Of a stretch of DNA of 64,000 nt, positions 7,786 through 15,501 are shown one piece after another. Numbering within the stretch: position 1 is the first letter of the stretch; each line of letters opens with the position of its first letter. Origin of the DNA: a virus. The translations under genes and the position numbers were made by a program. The stretch lies in IMG/VR virus record IMGVR_UViG_3300042402_003111, positions 1-64,000 of that record, one strand, 5' to 3'. The notes beneath the pieces were generated by a model. It searched no databases. It was given only the letters and a program-made list of their open reading frames with translations, and was not told the DNA's origin.

Positions 7786-8763
7786 ATGATTGTATGGGGT
7801 ATTAATGCACTAAACCACGATGCTAGCATATGTGTGTTCAGAGACAACGAACCTGTATGGCATAGAAGAAGTAGCGACTTTACACACATACAAGGAGATC
7901 ATTATCTAAATCAAGAAATTATACATCATGCTATAACAATATACGGAGAACCTGAAACTGTATATTGGTATGAACGTCCATTTTTAAAAAAACTACGTCA
8001 ACTAACAGCAGGACAATATAAAGAAGCATTTAGTATTGACAATATACCTAGTGTATATCTTAGAAAATTTAATATTGACTGCCCTATAATCTATACACCA
8101 CACCATCATAGTCATGCTGCCGCAGGGTATTATACTAGTAATTTTAATAGAGCAGCCGTGGTCGTTGTAGATGCTATAGGAGAATTTGAAACTATAAGCA
8201 TATGGAGTGGGCATGGCAGGAATTTAGAAAAATTGTGGAGCGAAAGCTATCCAAATAGTTTAGGTATATTCTATAGTGCCTTTACAGATTTGATTGGACT
8301 TAGACCCGCTGCACAAGAACATTTTTTACAAAAATTAAGCGATAAGGGTAATCCATTTATATACTATGATACTGTGCTAGACTATTTTAAAAAACCAGCA
8401 GTGCTAAAATATAATCTACATAAAGGTGTATATAATTGGCCTTTTGACTATAACTTAACTGATCAAGATAAATGCGATATCGCCGCCGCAGTTCAAAAAG
8501 TATTTGAAGAACAAATGGATTACATAATGGTTAAAGCTAGAAATTTAACTAATTTTAGAAATCTTGTTTATATGGGCGGCTGTGCATACAATAGTAAATT
8601 TAATCGACAACTAAGACACCAATGGAGAGGCATTTGGAGTTTACCTTGGCCAGGCGATGCTAGTAGTGCAATTGGAGCAGTATTGGCACATACTAAAAAT
8701 CATGTAAATTATCAAACAAACGAAGATACTAAACACATAGAGATAAAATATAATAAAATATGA
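7786..8763 (+). CDS. NodU/CmcH-type carbamoyltransferase, N-terminal domain only
   Basis: 325 residues. The ASKHA-type N-terminal domain of O-carbamoyltransferases is visible: GINALNHDASICVF at 5-18, the His cluster TPHHHSHAAAGYY at about 105-117, VVVVDAIGEFETISIW at about 126-141, and the closing GGCAYNSKFN plus PWPGDASSAIGAVL. The usual C-terminal YrdC-like half (family members are about 550-600 residues) is missing, so either this is a reduced form or a partner supplies it. Members make carbamoyl-adenylate and carbamoylate sugars or antibiotics. A small-molecule, glycan or base-modifying role is possible. It sits between primase and helicase genes. Confidence 0.7.
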   Translation: MIVWGINALNHDASICVFRDNEPVWHRRSSDFTHIQGDHYLNQEIIHHAITIYGEPETVYWYERPFLKKLRQLTAGQYKEAFSIDNIPSVYLRKFNIDCPIIYTPHHHSHAAAGYYTSNFNRAAVVVVDAIGEFETISIWSGHGRNLEKLWSESYPNSLGIFYSAFTDLIGLRPAAQEHFLQKLSDKGNPFIYYDTVLDYFKKPAVLKYNLHKGVYNWPFDYNLTDQDKCDIAAAVQKVFEEQMDYIMVKARNLTNFRNLVYMGGCAYNSKFNRQLRHQWRGIWSLPWPGDASSAIGAVLAHTKNHVNYQTNEDTKHIEIKYNKI

Positions 8764-10175
8764 CTACAAGACAAAACGCAGACTACGGATATGATATACA
8801 ACATCTTTACTTAGAAATGATGTTGAATGATGCAGAAACTTTTGTAAGATGCCAAAGCATTTTTCATCATGAGTTGTTTGATAGAAAATTACAAAACACT
8901 GCTAAATTTATTAACGATTATGTATCAGAGCATAGCGTACTACCTACATATGAAATAGTAAATGCGGCTACAAAATCTGATTTAAAATCTCCAGGAGATT
9001 TGAAAGAAGAACACTACGATTGGCTGTTACAAGACTTTGAAACTTTTATTAGACATAAAGGATTAGAACAGGCTATTTTAAAAAGTGCTGACTTGTTAGA
9101 AAAAGGAGAATATGGCCCAGTAGAAGAATTAGTCAAGCAGGCAGTGCAAGTAGGACTAACTAAAGACATGGGCACTGACTACTTTGAAGATCCGAGAAGT
9201 AGACTAATGCGAATAAAAGATAAAAATGGACAAATGACTACAGGTTGGCAAACTGTGGATAAAAGATTGTTCGGAGGTATGAATCGAGGCGAATTGAATA
9301 TCTTTGCTGGCGGATCAGGTGCAGGTAAAAGTTTATTCTTAGCTAATCTTGGAGTTAACTGGGCACTACAAGGAATGAATGTAGTATATCTTACATTAGA
9401 ACTTAGTGAGGAATTGGTCAGTATGCGTATTGATAGCATGATTACTGAAATACCTACTAGAGATATTTTTAAAAATATTGATGATGTTGAAATGAAAGTT
9501 AAGGTCATTGGAAAAAAATCTGGAACGTATCAAGTCAAATACATGCCCAGCGGCAAAACAGCCAATGATATAAGAAGTTATCTTAAAGAATATGAAATCA
9601 AACTAGGACGTAAGGTAGATGTACTGCTAGTCGATTATCTAGACTTGTTGATGCCTCAAAGTAGAAAAATTTCAGCAGAAAACTTATTTGTCAAAGACAA
9701 GTATGTCAGCGAAGAGCTGCGTAACTTGGCTATGGAGAAACAGTGTGTGCTGGTCACAGCGGCACAGTTGAATCGAGGTGCAGTAGAAGAAGTAGAATAC
9801 GATCACAGTCATATTTCAGGCGGACTTAGTAAGATCCAGACAGCGGATAATGTGTTTGGTATCTTTACCAGTCGTGCTATGCGTGAACGCGGTAAGTATC
9901 AAATTCAATTAATGAAAACTCGTAGCAGCAGTGGTGTAGGTATGAAAATTGACTTAGACTTTGATATTGATACATTGAGAATTACTGACCCAGGTGAAGA
10001 AGGGCAAACAGAGGCAGATACCACTAGCCGTAGCAGTCAAATATTGAACAACTTACAAAGAAATAGTACAGTTAATTCTGATCCTACTGAAGGTATCAGT
10101 GTGTCTGTTAGTAAAGTACAGGTCGAAAGCAGTAAATTAAGACAACTATTGAGTAATCTGCCAACTGACCCATGA
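8760..10175 (+). CDS. 41: Replicative DNA helicase, T4 gp41/DnaB-like
   Basis: 471 residues. RecA-type ATPase core with Walker A GGSGAGKS at about 184-191, Walker B VDVLLVDYLDLL at about 292-303, and the DnaB-like segment LVTAAQLNRGA followed by GGLSKIQTADNVFGIF and an arginine-finger region (QLMKTRSSSGVG). The N-terminal helical domain fits a DnaB-type primase-interaction region. The acidic and Ser-rich tail after about 415 looks flexible. It unwinds the lagging-strand template and works with the primase encoded just upstream. It overlaps the preceding gene by 4 bases. Confidence 0.9.
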   Translation: MTTRQNADYGYDIQHLYLEMMLNDAETFVRCQSIFHHELFDRKLQNTAKFINDYVSEHSVLPTYEIVNAATKSDLKSPGDLKEEHYDWLLQDFETFIRHKGLEQAILKSADLLEKGEYGPVEELVKQAVQVGLTKDMGTDYFEDPRSRLMRIKDKNGQMTTGWQTVDKRLFGGMNRGELNIFAGGSGAGKSLFLANLGVNWALQGMNVVYLTLELSEELVSMRIDSMITEIPTRDIFKNIDDVEMKVKVIGKKSGTYQVKYMPSGKTANDIRSYLKEYEIKLGRKVDVLLVDYLDLLMPQSRKISAENLFVKDKYVSEELRNLAMEKQCVLVTAAQLNRGAVEEVEYDHSHISGGLSKIQTADNVFGIFTSRAMRERGKYQIQLMKTRSSSGVGMKIDLDFDIDTLRITDPGEEGQTEADTTSRSSQILNNLQRNSTVNSDPTEGISVSVSKVQVESSKLRQLLSNLPTDP

Positions 10176-10178
10176 CAC

Positions 10179-10186
10179 TATAAATA
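10179..10186 (+). promoter_or_regulatory. T4-type late promoter box (TATAAATA)
   Basis: Perfect TATAAATA. The next ATG is at 10194, so a transcript starting about 6 bases after the box would carry a 2-base leader. It lies just after the helicase stop. Confidence 0.7.
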
Positions 10187-10193
10187 ATAGTGT

Positions 10194-10637
10194 ATGATTG
10201 AACCTGAGTACTATTCAGCTTGGTTTGATATCATAGACCAAGCTAAACATCGTCATGGTTGGCCTATACCTACTTATATAGAACAATATATGAGTGCGGT
10301 ATTAGCAAACTATACTGATAAACCTGACTGGCAACCTCAGCCTAGTTGGGCTGAAACACTATTATCTATTCAAACAGCTCATGCAGCTAAGGTATTAGGA
10401 GATCAAGCACTGTTTGCAGCCGCAGTGTTTCCTAATATGCTAGAACGACGTGGCATCAATCAAGATTACTTTTATCAAATAGGCAAAGCCAGCTATAGCC
10501 ACGCAGAACAGATCAACTATCATTTATTCAATACGCTGAGCCGTAATTTTGAATTTTTAGCCGAATGCATGAATTACAGTGTACAAAACAGTCCTAGAAT
10601 GACACCATGGTACCCTAAAGATAGCTCCTCCAAGTAA
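10194..10637 (+). CDS. Protein of unknown function, late-expressed
   Basis: 147 residues, rich in aromatic residues (Trp, Tyr, His), without membrane segment or known motif. No ribosome site precedes the ATG; instead a perfect late promoter box sits directly upstream, so translation from a nearly leaderless mRNA is implied. It may be a virion or assembly protein (inference from promoter class). Confidence 0.6.
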   Translation: MIEPEYYSAWFDIIDQAKHRHGWPIPTYIEQYMSAVLANYTDKPDWQPQPSWAETLLSIQTAHAAKVLGDQALFAAAVFPNMLERRGINQDYFYQIGKASYSHAEQINYHLFNTLSRNFEFLAECMNYSVQNSPRMTPWYPKDSSSK

Positions 10638-10640
10638 ATA
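10633..10640 (+). promoter_or_regulatory. T4-type late promoter box (AGTAAATA)
   Basis: AGTAAATA overlaps the stop of the upstream gene and lies 45 bases before the TTG start at 10686, leaving room for the ribosome site GGAG at 10673-10676. Confidence 0.5.
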
Positions 10641-10685
10641 CTACTGAGCGAACAATTTGGAGCGAACCATGCGGAGATCTAGATC

Positions 10686-11465
10686 TTGGATCCGCTAACC
10701 CTTTTTGCCCTGGCCAACGGAGCAGTCCAGGCGGTCAAAAAAGGGTGCGAACTATATAAAGAAATTAAAGGTGCTGCTGGGGATGTCAAAGATATCCTTA
10801 AAGACCTTGACGACCAATTCGCCAATAAATTCAAGGATCGTCAACCTACTGTGGCTGAACGTAATCAGTTTATCACAGAAAAAAATCGCATAATAGAACT
10901 GAACAAAAAGGGTGGCGAAACTACTAACATCTATACAGAAATTGGCCAACATCTTGGAACATATTTTGACAACTATTATAAATGTCTAGCAGTATTTGAA
11001 GAAGAAGAACGTCGCAGCAGAACTGAAGTATATCACGGCGAAGACAGTTTAGGTAAACGTGCATTAATGCGAGTATTACTTAAAAAACAACTAGAACACA
11101 TGAGCGCAGAATTGCGTGAAATTATGGTCTATCAAAGTCCACCAGAATTAGGTCCATTGTATCTTGATGTCGAAGAGATGATGAAGAAAGTGGGCAAAGA
11201 ACAAAGTATTGTCATTGCTGCAGAGATGCGACGAACAGCAGAACAAAAGAAGATTCGGGCACGTCGCAAAAAACGCATACAATATAAAATACTGTGCTGG
11301 TCTAGCAGTACTGTGGCTATATTATATCTTATTTGGTTAATATGGGCTGTGGTACAAATACGCATGGAACACCAACCTGAATTAGGCACTTGTTTAGTAC
11401 CTAAGGGTACGTGGCCCTATGAACACTATAATAATTTACGTTGGGTGGACTGCGAACCTAAGTAA
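10686..11465 (+). CDS. Coiled-coil membrane-anchored phage protein (TTG start)
   Basis: 259 residues from a TTG at 10686; GGAG at 10673-10676 gives correct spacing. The N-terminal 200 residues are helical and highly charged (likely coiled coil; KDLDDQFANKF, FEEEERRS, RTAEQKKIRARRKKR), followed by one transmembrane helix (about 207-228, WSSSTVAILYLIWLIWAVVQ) and a short tail. Such proteins are common in marine T4-like phages but unassigned. An upstream ATG at 10669 with an even better ribosome site opens only a 9-codon frame in another phase, so I prefer the TTG. Confidence 0.65.
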   Translation: MDPLTLFALANGAVQAVKKGCELYKEIKGAAGDVKDILKDLDDQFANKFKDRQPTVAERNQFITEKNRIIELNKKGGETTNIYTEIGQHLGTYFDNYYKCLAVFEEEERRSRTEVYHGEDSLGKRALMRVLLKKQLEHMSAELREIMVYQSPPELGPLYLDVEEMMKKVGKEQSIVIAAEMRRTAEQKKIRARRKKRIQYKILCWSSSTVAILYLIWLIWAVVQIRMEHQPELGTCLVPKGTWPYEHYNNLRWVDCEPK

Positions 11466-11468
11466 ATA
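11461..11468 (+). promoter_or_regulatory. T4-type late promoter box (AGTAAATA)
   Basis: AGTAAATA overlaps the previous stop; the gene at 11492 has its own ribosome site AAAGGA at 11481-11486. Confidence 0.5.
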
Positions 11469-11491
11469 AAATAGACTTAGAAAGGATCACT

Positions 11492-11731
11492 ATGACTACT
11501 GATAACGACGACCCTGACAAGGCCCTAGCTAATATGAAGAAAGAAATGGCTAAGAAAAAGCCTAAATTGGCAGTACCGGCTGAATTCCTGGACAATGCCA
11601 AAAGCTATGACGATAAACTTACACTAGTAAAAATACTCAGCGAAAAAGAAAAAAGTCGTGTAGTATTAATGTTTAAAAAAATGATACAGTCAGGTATAGC
11701 AGAATCTAACAGAAAAAAAGGACTAAAATAA
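11492..11731 (+). CDS. Small charged protein, unknown function
   Basis: 79 residues, Lys-rich (KKEMAKKKPKLAVP; FKKMIQSG), helical, no membrane segment. Strong ribosome site. The stop overlaps the next start by one base (TAATG), so the two are translationally coupled. Confidence 0.6.
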   Translation: MTTDNDDPDKALANMKKEMAKKKPKLAVPAEFLDNAKSYDDKLTLVKILSEKEKSRVVLMFKKMIQSGIAESNRKKGLK

Positions 11732-11823
11732 TGTTTGATCTAATAAATTTATTTCTCCTACTTATAGTGATAGCAGTTATAGTCGTTATGTTAAAAAATA
11801 CAGATTACGGTAATCACGATTAA
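11731..11823 (+). CDS. Membrane microprotein
   Basis: 30 residues: a single hydrophobic helix (LINLFLLLIVIAVIVVML) with a short polar tail ending GNHD. Coupled by TAATG to the gene before it. Its stop codon overlaps the late promoter box for the next gene. Function unknown. Confidence 0.5.
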   Translation: MFDLINLFLLLIVIAVIVVMLKNTDYGNHD

Positions 11824-11826
11824 ATA
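11819..11826 (+). promoter_or_regulatory. T4-type late promoter box (ATTAAATA)
   Basis: ATTAAATA ends 5 bases before the ATG at 11832; T4 spacing would start the transcript exactly on the A of the ATG, a leaderless mRNA. Confidence 0.5.
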
Positions 11827-11831
11827 TACAC

Positions 11832-12686
11832 ATGCGAATTATAGAAATACTACAAGAATACGATACTACTGATCAAAAGATAAGATATCGTAAACCTAGC
11901 TTTGACTTTGATGCCCTTAAAGACAAACAAGAACGCGACAATGACAGCGAACTTAACAAAGGCGTACAACCAGGCTGGTACAGTGGCGGACAAACTAATC
12001 CCCGCGATCCACACGAATTTATTAAGAAACCACATCTTACTGCTAAACTGGATAAAGATGCTTACTATAAGTACGTTATGGAAATACGTGACTTAAAACA
12101 GCAGGGCTATCACAATCCATTCTTTCCACAGGTCTATAACATAGACATTACACAAGATCCTAAGGGTAATCAACGTCCACGTTATCGTATAGAAAAACTA
12201 CAGCAGGGCGATAGCTTTCCAGCTAGAACACTTATTGGCATGTACGAACGTTTGTTCAACGACGAATTCAATATGCGTTATCTAGAAGGAACTACTAACA
12301 AATCATATGCAGTATGGAGAGAAATATCCAATCAAATTAATCGTGCTGTAGAACGCAGTAACTACACAAACATACGTGATGATCAACTTAAAGAAGCACT
12401 GTTGTTGATTGATAAAATTATACAGGAAAACCCAGACTGGAATGTGGATCTGCACGTGAACAATATACGTGTGCGTGGCAGTAGTGTAGGACCACAACTG
12501 GTCTTGATGGATCCAATTAGTGATGGCGGTGCTAGTATTCCTGATTATGATGAGATTAAATCTGGACCACGTACTAATAAAATGATGCCGCCTGCACCAC
12601 CTGCGGATACTCCAAAGAAAAAAACTGGTCTAGGCACATTGTTAAAGCGCAAACTAGACCAGAAAGATCAAGACAGTCCAGCGTGA
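11832..12686 (+). CDS. Kinase-fold-like phage protein with possible capsid-targeting N-terminus
   Basis: 284 residues. The start MRIIEILQEYDTTD resembles the short N-terminal capsid-targeting peptides of T4 internal proteins, which are cut after (I/L)xE. The middle and C-terminal part contains PDWNVDLHVNNIRVRG followed by QLVLMDPISDGG (about 200-233), reminiscent of the catalytic and DFG-like segments of kinase-fold proteins (DLHxxN ... DP). No glycine loop is obvious. The tail is Pro/Lys-rich. A divergent kinase or pseudokinase carried in the virion is the best guess, weakly supported. Confidence 0.5.
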   Translation: MRIIEILQEYDTTDQKIRYRKPSFDFDALKDKQERDNDSELNKGVQPGWYSGGQTNPRDPHEFIKKPHLTAKLDKDAYYKYVMEIRDLKQQGYHNPFFPQVYNIDITQDPKGNQRPRYRIEKLQQGDSFPARTLIGMYERLFNDEFNMRYLEGTTNKSYAVWREISNQINRAVERSNYTNIRDDQLKEALLLIDKIIQENPDWNVDLHVNNIRVRGSSVGPQLVLMDPISDGGASIPDYDEIKSGPRTNKMMPPAPPADTPKKKTGLGTLLKRKLDQKDQDSPA

Positions 12687-12759
12687 ATACCTGCAGGGCA
12701 ACCGCGCTAGATACTCTAACGCGAAGCGTCAGCGCAGCCGCAAAAGATTTTTAACAACC

Positions 12760-12767
12760 CATAAATA
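12760..12767 (+). promoter_or_regulatory. T4-type late promoter box (CATAAATA)
   Basis: CATAAATA 20 bases before the ATG at 12788, followed by ribosome site AAGGAG at 12775-12780. Confidence 0.6.
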
Positions 12768-12787
12768 ACAATTTAAGGAGCACAACC

Positions 12788-13048
12788 ATGCTCAAAACAC
12801 TTATACTTACAGTGGCACTGAACGCTGCTGAACTGCCTAGAGAAGAACTGGAAGTACTGTATTGGCACTGCGATACTGAATTCATGAAAGGCGAATTGGG
12901 CGGACAAGACATGTGGAGTTGTCTAAGTATCACAGAAGAATTCCAAAAATATTTTGAAAGTAGAGACGATTTTCTTATATATTGGAATGACCGTAAATTG
13001 GGCGAATGGGAGCAGCGTGGATATCGTCCAGGTGCAGAGTTCTACTAA
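12788..13048 (+). CDS. Small acidic protein, unknown function
   Basis: 86 residues, acidic, several Trp residues (YWHCDTEF, DMWSCLS), ending GYRPGAEFY. The start is clear: late promoter and strong ribosome site. Stop and next start overlap as TAATG. The first 20 residues are weakly hydrophobic, but I do not call a signal peptide. Confidence 0.6.
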   Translation: MLKTLILTVALNAAELPREELEVLYWHCDTEFMKGELGGQDMWSCLSITEEFQKYFESRDDFLIYWNDRKLGEWEQRGYRPGAEFY

Positions 13049-13206
13049 TGACAGTATGGATACTGTGGGTATTGGTCATAGCCGATGGTGAATGGCGTGC
13101 TTGGGAACATGAGTATACTACTCATGCTGCTTGCGAAGAAGTACGTAAGGTCATTATACATCATAGAGAATTGCAAATACAAGCAGTGTGTAGAATTAAG
13201 GAATAA
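13048..13206 (+). CDS. Small membrane or secreted protein of a paralogous family
   Basis: 52 residues starting at the TAATG overlap. Layout: N-terminal hydrophobic helix (MTVWILWVLVIA), then a Tyr/His segment (HEYTTHAACEEVRK) and a Cys near the end (QAVCRIKE). The same plan, with two Cys spaced by about 25-30 residues, recurs at 26584-26805, 31811-31969, 35182-35403 and 38188-38352. Likely exported or membrane-anchored with a disulfide; function unknown. Confidence 0.6.
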   Translation: MTVWILWVLVIADGEWRAWEHEYTTHAACEEVRKVIIHHRELQIQAVCRIKE

Positions 13207-13209
13207 ATA
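13202..13209 (+). promoter_or_regulatory. Possible late promoter box (AATAAATA)
   Basis: AATAAATA about 33 bases before the ATG at 13243; the first base departs from the better boxes. Confidence 0.4.
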
Positions 13210-13242
13210 TGCGTATATTAAATCAAAGAAAGAAGTAGAAAT

Positions 13243-13890
13243 ATGAAAAAATATTGGCATAAAATTACTGTACAACACTTAGAAGCTATACAGACTAAAA
13301 CTAGAGAATTTATAAGTAAAACTAAAGATAGATATAATAGTACATTTCACATTTTCAAATGGCAAGAATTCACAGATGCAGTTCCAGAAATATTGACTGC
13401 ATTTGATCATCTAGATATGAAGGTGATTATGGTCAGTGCTTATTTTATGAAAAATAACACACATGGTAGTCCACACAAAGATAGCACAGTGATACCCATA
13501 AGAGTTAATATACCTATATTGAACACTGCAAATACATGGACTACATTTTGGGAACCTAAACCAGAATATGTTGACCAAGGTGGAATTATGCTGCCTAATG
13601 GCTTGAAATATTACCCTTATAATCGTGACGATTTAGTTGAACAAACTCGATGTGAAATTACAGATGCTACTTTGATTAGGCCAATGGAAATACATAGTGT
13701 GGAATTTGCAGAAGATAACCCTACACCAAGAATAACATTAACTCTTTCGTTAGACCCTTTACCTTATAACTACTTTCCGGACATAGAGAATCAGATTAGT
13801 ATACAGGATTTAACTAGTAAAGAATGGGGCGAAGAATCTAGTCATAAACGTGAATTTTTCCGATCAATGGTTCGACCAGGATACTTGTAA
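13243..13890 (+). CDS. 2OG-Fe(II) oxygenase-like protein
   Basis: 215 residues. The likely iron-binding facial triad is His78 and Asp80 (HGSPHKDS) with His151 (MEIHSVEF), and Arg163 (TPRITL) as a 2-oxoglutarate clamp, the same HxD...H...R order as the protein at 3049-3564. Strands between (VIPIRVNIPIL, TFWEPKPEY) fit the double-stranded beta-helix. Phage enzymes of this type may modify proteins, nucleotides or host metabolites; the substrate is unknown. It is the last + gene before a convergent gap. Confidence 0.6.
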   Translation: MKKYWHKITVQHLEAIQTKTREFISKTKDRYNSTFHIFKWQEFTDAVPEILTAFDHLDMKVIMVSAYFMKNNTHGSPHKDSTVIPIRVNIPILNTANTWTTFWEPKPEYVDQGGIMLPNGLKYYPYNRDDLVEQTRCEITDATLIRPMEIHSVEFAEDNPTPRITLTLSLDPLPYNYFPDIENQISIQDLTSKEWGEESSHKREFFRSMVRPGYL

Positions 13891-13918
13891 AAGAGTATCT
13901 GCACAATAAAAAAATAGT

Positions 13919-13944
13919 GCTGCGAAAATTTTTTACAGCTACTA
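13919..13944 (+). repeat. Direct repeat copy 1 (GCTGCGAAAATTTTTTACAG...)
   Basis: 26-base unit starting GCTGCGAAAATTTTT and ending AGCTACTA; nearly identical to 13974-14000. The centre AAAATTTT is self-complementary and the flanks can pair (GCTG/CAGC). Confidence 0.65.
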
Positions 13945-13973
13945 AACGGGTACCTAGGGGTTAGTTTTTGGCA

Positions 13974-14000
13974 GCTGCGAAAATTTTTAAATAGCTACTA
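13974..14000 (+). repeat. Direct repeat copy 2 (GCTGCGAAAATTTTTAAATA...)
   Basis: 27-base copy of 13919-13944, starting GCTGCGAAAATTTTT and ending AGCTACTA, about 55 bases downstream. Lies in the convergent intergenic zone; could be a protein-binding site or weak terminator pair. Confidence 0.65.
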
Positions 14001-14117
14001 TTTCCTTTCAAGGTGGTGATTTTGCATCGGTACGTGTTGCAAAAAAACAACAAAAAATCAAAATAATAAAGCCCCGACCCCCGATCTTTTCGAAATCTTT
14101 TTCTCAATCTCTCGATG

Positions 14118-14160
14118 AAAAAAAATCCCCAGAGCCGGGAGCGAATCGGACACTGGGGAT
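14118..14160 (-). terminator. Intrinsic terminator with nested hairpin
   Basis: On the minus strand, ATCCCCAG (complement 14153-14160) pairs with CTGGGGAT (complement 14125-14132) and is followed by eight T (complement 14118-14125). It would end the transcript of the AAA ATPase gene. Read on the + strand the arms enclose an inner CCG/CGG stem with the loop GGAGCGAAT. Confidence 0.65.
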
Positions 14161-14165
14161 CAAGT

Positions 14166-14213
14166 GGGCCACCTTGGCCCTTACCTAGTATGCTGGTTGG
14201 GAGCGAATCAACC
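14166..14213 (+). repeat. Two further hairpins, one repeating the GGAGCGAAT loop
   Basis: GGGCCA/TGGCCC with a 3-base loop at 14166-14180, then GGTTG/CAACC at 14195-14213 with loop GGAGCGAAT, the same nine bases as the loop inside the terminator hairpin at 14138-14146. The second hairpin overlaps the end of the ATPase gene. Confidence 0.55.
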
Positions 14214-15038
14214 GCGACGCATACAAGTAACCTCTGCTACACTTTGCCACTTATAGGGAAAGCTCTTACGCAAGTCCGCTATCTTAAGTACTGTACGCAG
14301 TGACAGTTCGCGTAGTTTCTTCTTGTTGTTGTCTATAAAGCTGATTAGCTCAGCTTGTTCTTCTTGACTAAACTCATACTCTAACAGCATGCCGTCTTCT
14401 ATGATCTGTTCAATACGCAGCATCTTCTCGCGCTCTGTATCAATAGTCAGATCCAAGTAGTGGCAGCGTGACTCTAATGCTGCTAGGTGATCCTGTAGCT
14501 TCTTACTACGTACATTCTCAAACTTAATGTTAGTGATAAAGATAGCACCGCCCTTGAACTCAAAGCTATTAGGTGCGCCCTGGTCACGTAACAGTCTGCT
14601 GTCAGTGTTCCAGTGTATGGTACGCTTCTTAGAACTGTCTAGTGCAGCCTTTAGAATGTTAAGGCTTAGTTCATCTTGCAATACACTATCGCAGTCATCA
14701 AACACTAGGATACTCTTAGCGTCCTTGTACTCGTATAACTTTGAGTACAGACCCAGCGCACTCATAGCGCCTTTGACTACTTCATACTTCTTAAGCTTGC
14801 TGTTGTTAGCCACTGTGGCCATTAGGTCGTGTTTGCTTAGTACTTCTTCTACACCAAAGCTCTTGCCCACGCCTGGCGGACCCGTTACAATCATAGCACG
14901 TACATCACCCTTCTTTACAGCACGGGTCATGTCGTTCAGTATCTCAAAACGCTCACGCAGTCGCTCTTTGATCTGCTCGTCTGTTTCTTGTACAGACTTG
15001 TTCAGCTTAGGGATTTCAAAGTTCATTGTATGTTTCAT
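14208..15038 (-). CDS. AAA+ ATPase
   Basis: 276 residues. Walker A GPPGVGKS at 53-60; Walker B ILVFDDCDS at 110-118; a sensor-like segment IFITNIKFENVRSK follows, and ESRCHYLDL fits the arginine region. No extra DNA-binding domain is evident. Single-domain AAA proteins of this kind are common in marine T4-like phages and may remodel replication or transcription complexes. It has its own consensus promoter at 15103-15131, a leader hairpin and an intrinsic terminator, so it is a complete single-gene unit. Confidence 0.8.
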   Translation of the reverse strand: MKHTMNFEIPKLNKSVQETDEQIKERLRERFEILNDMTRAVKKGDVRAMIVTGPPGVGKSFGVEEVLSKHDLMATVANNSKLKKYEVVKGAMSALGLYSKLYEYKDAKSILVFDDCDSVLQDELSLNILKAALDSSKKRTIHWNTDSRLLRDQGAPNSFEFKGGAIFITNIKFENVRSKKLQDHLAALESRCHYLDLTIDTEREKMLRIEQIIEDGMLLEYEFSQEEQAELISFIDNNKKKLRELSLRTVLKIADLRKSFPYKWQSVAEVTCMRRG

Positions 15039-15073
15039 TTCAGCTCCGCTCTGTTGATAAGTGTGTAATATTG

Positions 15074-15097
15074 CTACACACTATTGCTAGTGTGTAG
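15074..15097 (-). repeat. Perfect 10-bp leader hairpin
   Basis: CTACACACTA-TTGC-TAGTGTGTAG, a perfect 10-bp stem with a 4-base loop, located just after the predicted transcription start of the ATPase gene. Its arm sequence echoes the arms of the operator-like repeats at 17884 and 18657. It may stabilise the mRNA 5' end or bind a regulator. Confidence 0.6.
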
Positions 15098-15102
15098 TGT
15101 AT

Positions 15103-15131
15103 ATTATAACTTAGATAAAGCTGTCTGTCAA
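15103..15131 (-). promoter_or_regulatory. Sigma70-type early promoter of the ATPase gene
   Basis: -35 TTGACA (complement 15126-15131), -10 TATAAT (complement 15103-15108), spacer 17. It lies inside the end of the upstream gene. Confidence 0.8.
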
Positions 15132-15305
15132 TCTCTTATTAGCAATATCTTTGGCCATTTGAATGTCCATCTCTACTACTTCACGGTCCTTGCCGTAGAT
15201 GTAGGCAATTTGTGCATCTGACAGATAGAATCCAAATGGGCCGCCTAGTGCTGCACGGCTCAGTGTGTTTGCTACGATTTCAACAACATTTTCATATGTA
15301 CGCAT
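15111..15305 (-). CDS. Small early protein, unknown function
   Basis: 64 residues from the ATG at 15305 (ribosome site GGAGGC just upstream; a longer frame would begin inside the preceding microprotein gene). Contains FGFYLSDAQIAYIYGKDREV, no membrane segment. The stop region overlaps the -35 of the ATPase promoter. Confidence 0.65.
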   Translation of the reverse strand: MRTYENVVEIVANTLSRAALGGPFGFYLSDAQIAYIYGKDREVVEMDIQMAKDIANKRLTDSFI

Positions 15306-15307
15306 GA

Positions 15308-15442
15308 TTAGCCTCCAGTTACCAACATACCAAGAATAAAACCAAACCCAAAGATACAAGTGTATGTGACCCAACGATCACCCTGCTCAGGAGTAGGTGT
15401 TGGGATCGCATCAATCAAACGGATAATAAATTTAGTGTACAT
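15308..15442 (-). CDS. Membrane microprotein
   Basis: 44 residues, start MYTKFIIRLIDAIP, with a hydrophobic C-terminal helix (TCIFGFGFILGMLVTG). It follows a consensus promoter and the ribosome site AAAGGAGCG. Two bases separate its stop from the next ATG. Function unknown. Confidence 0.6.
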   Translation of the reverse strand: MYTKFIIRLIDAIPTPTPEQGDRWVTYTCIFGFGFILGMLVTGG

Positions 15443-15472
15443 CTTCGCTCCTTTGTTTAACAGTATGTGTAT

Positions 15473-15501
15473 ATAATACAGTCTTATGCTGTTTCTGTCA
15501 A
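15473..15501 (-). promoter_or_regulatory. Sigma70-type early promoter
   Basis: -35 TTGACA (complement 15496-15501), -10 TATTAT (complement 15473-15478), spacer 17. Located over the end of the preceding gene and driving the 44-residue microprotein. Confidence 0.75.

Larger units (their letters stand above)
13891..14117. other. Gene-free convergent intergenic region
   Basis: Between the end of the + gene and the terminator hairpin I see no credible gene. It holds two direct repeats (listed separately), long A and T runs and a palindromic GGTACCTAGG-like centre near 13950. Confidence 0.5.

Noticed and set aside
7786-8763. tRNA t6A enzyme TsaD/Kae1
   Set aside because: It shares the ASKHA fold but the His cluster and closing GGCAYNSKFN motif fit O-carbamoyltransferases.
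13891-14030. Minus-strand frame with two adjacent TAG codons
   Set aside because: It runs antisense into the oxygenase gene and lacks a ribosome site; unlike 17301-17609 it does not fill a gap.
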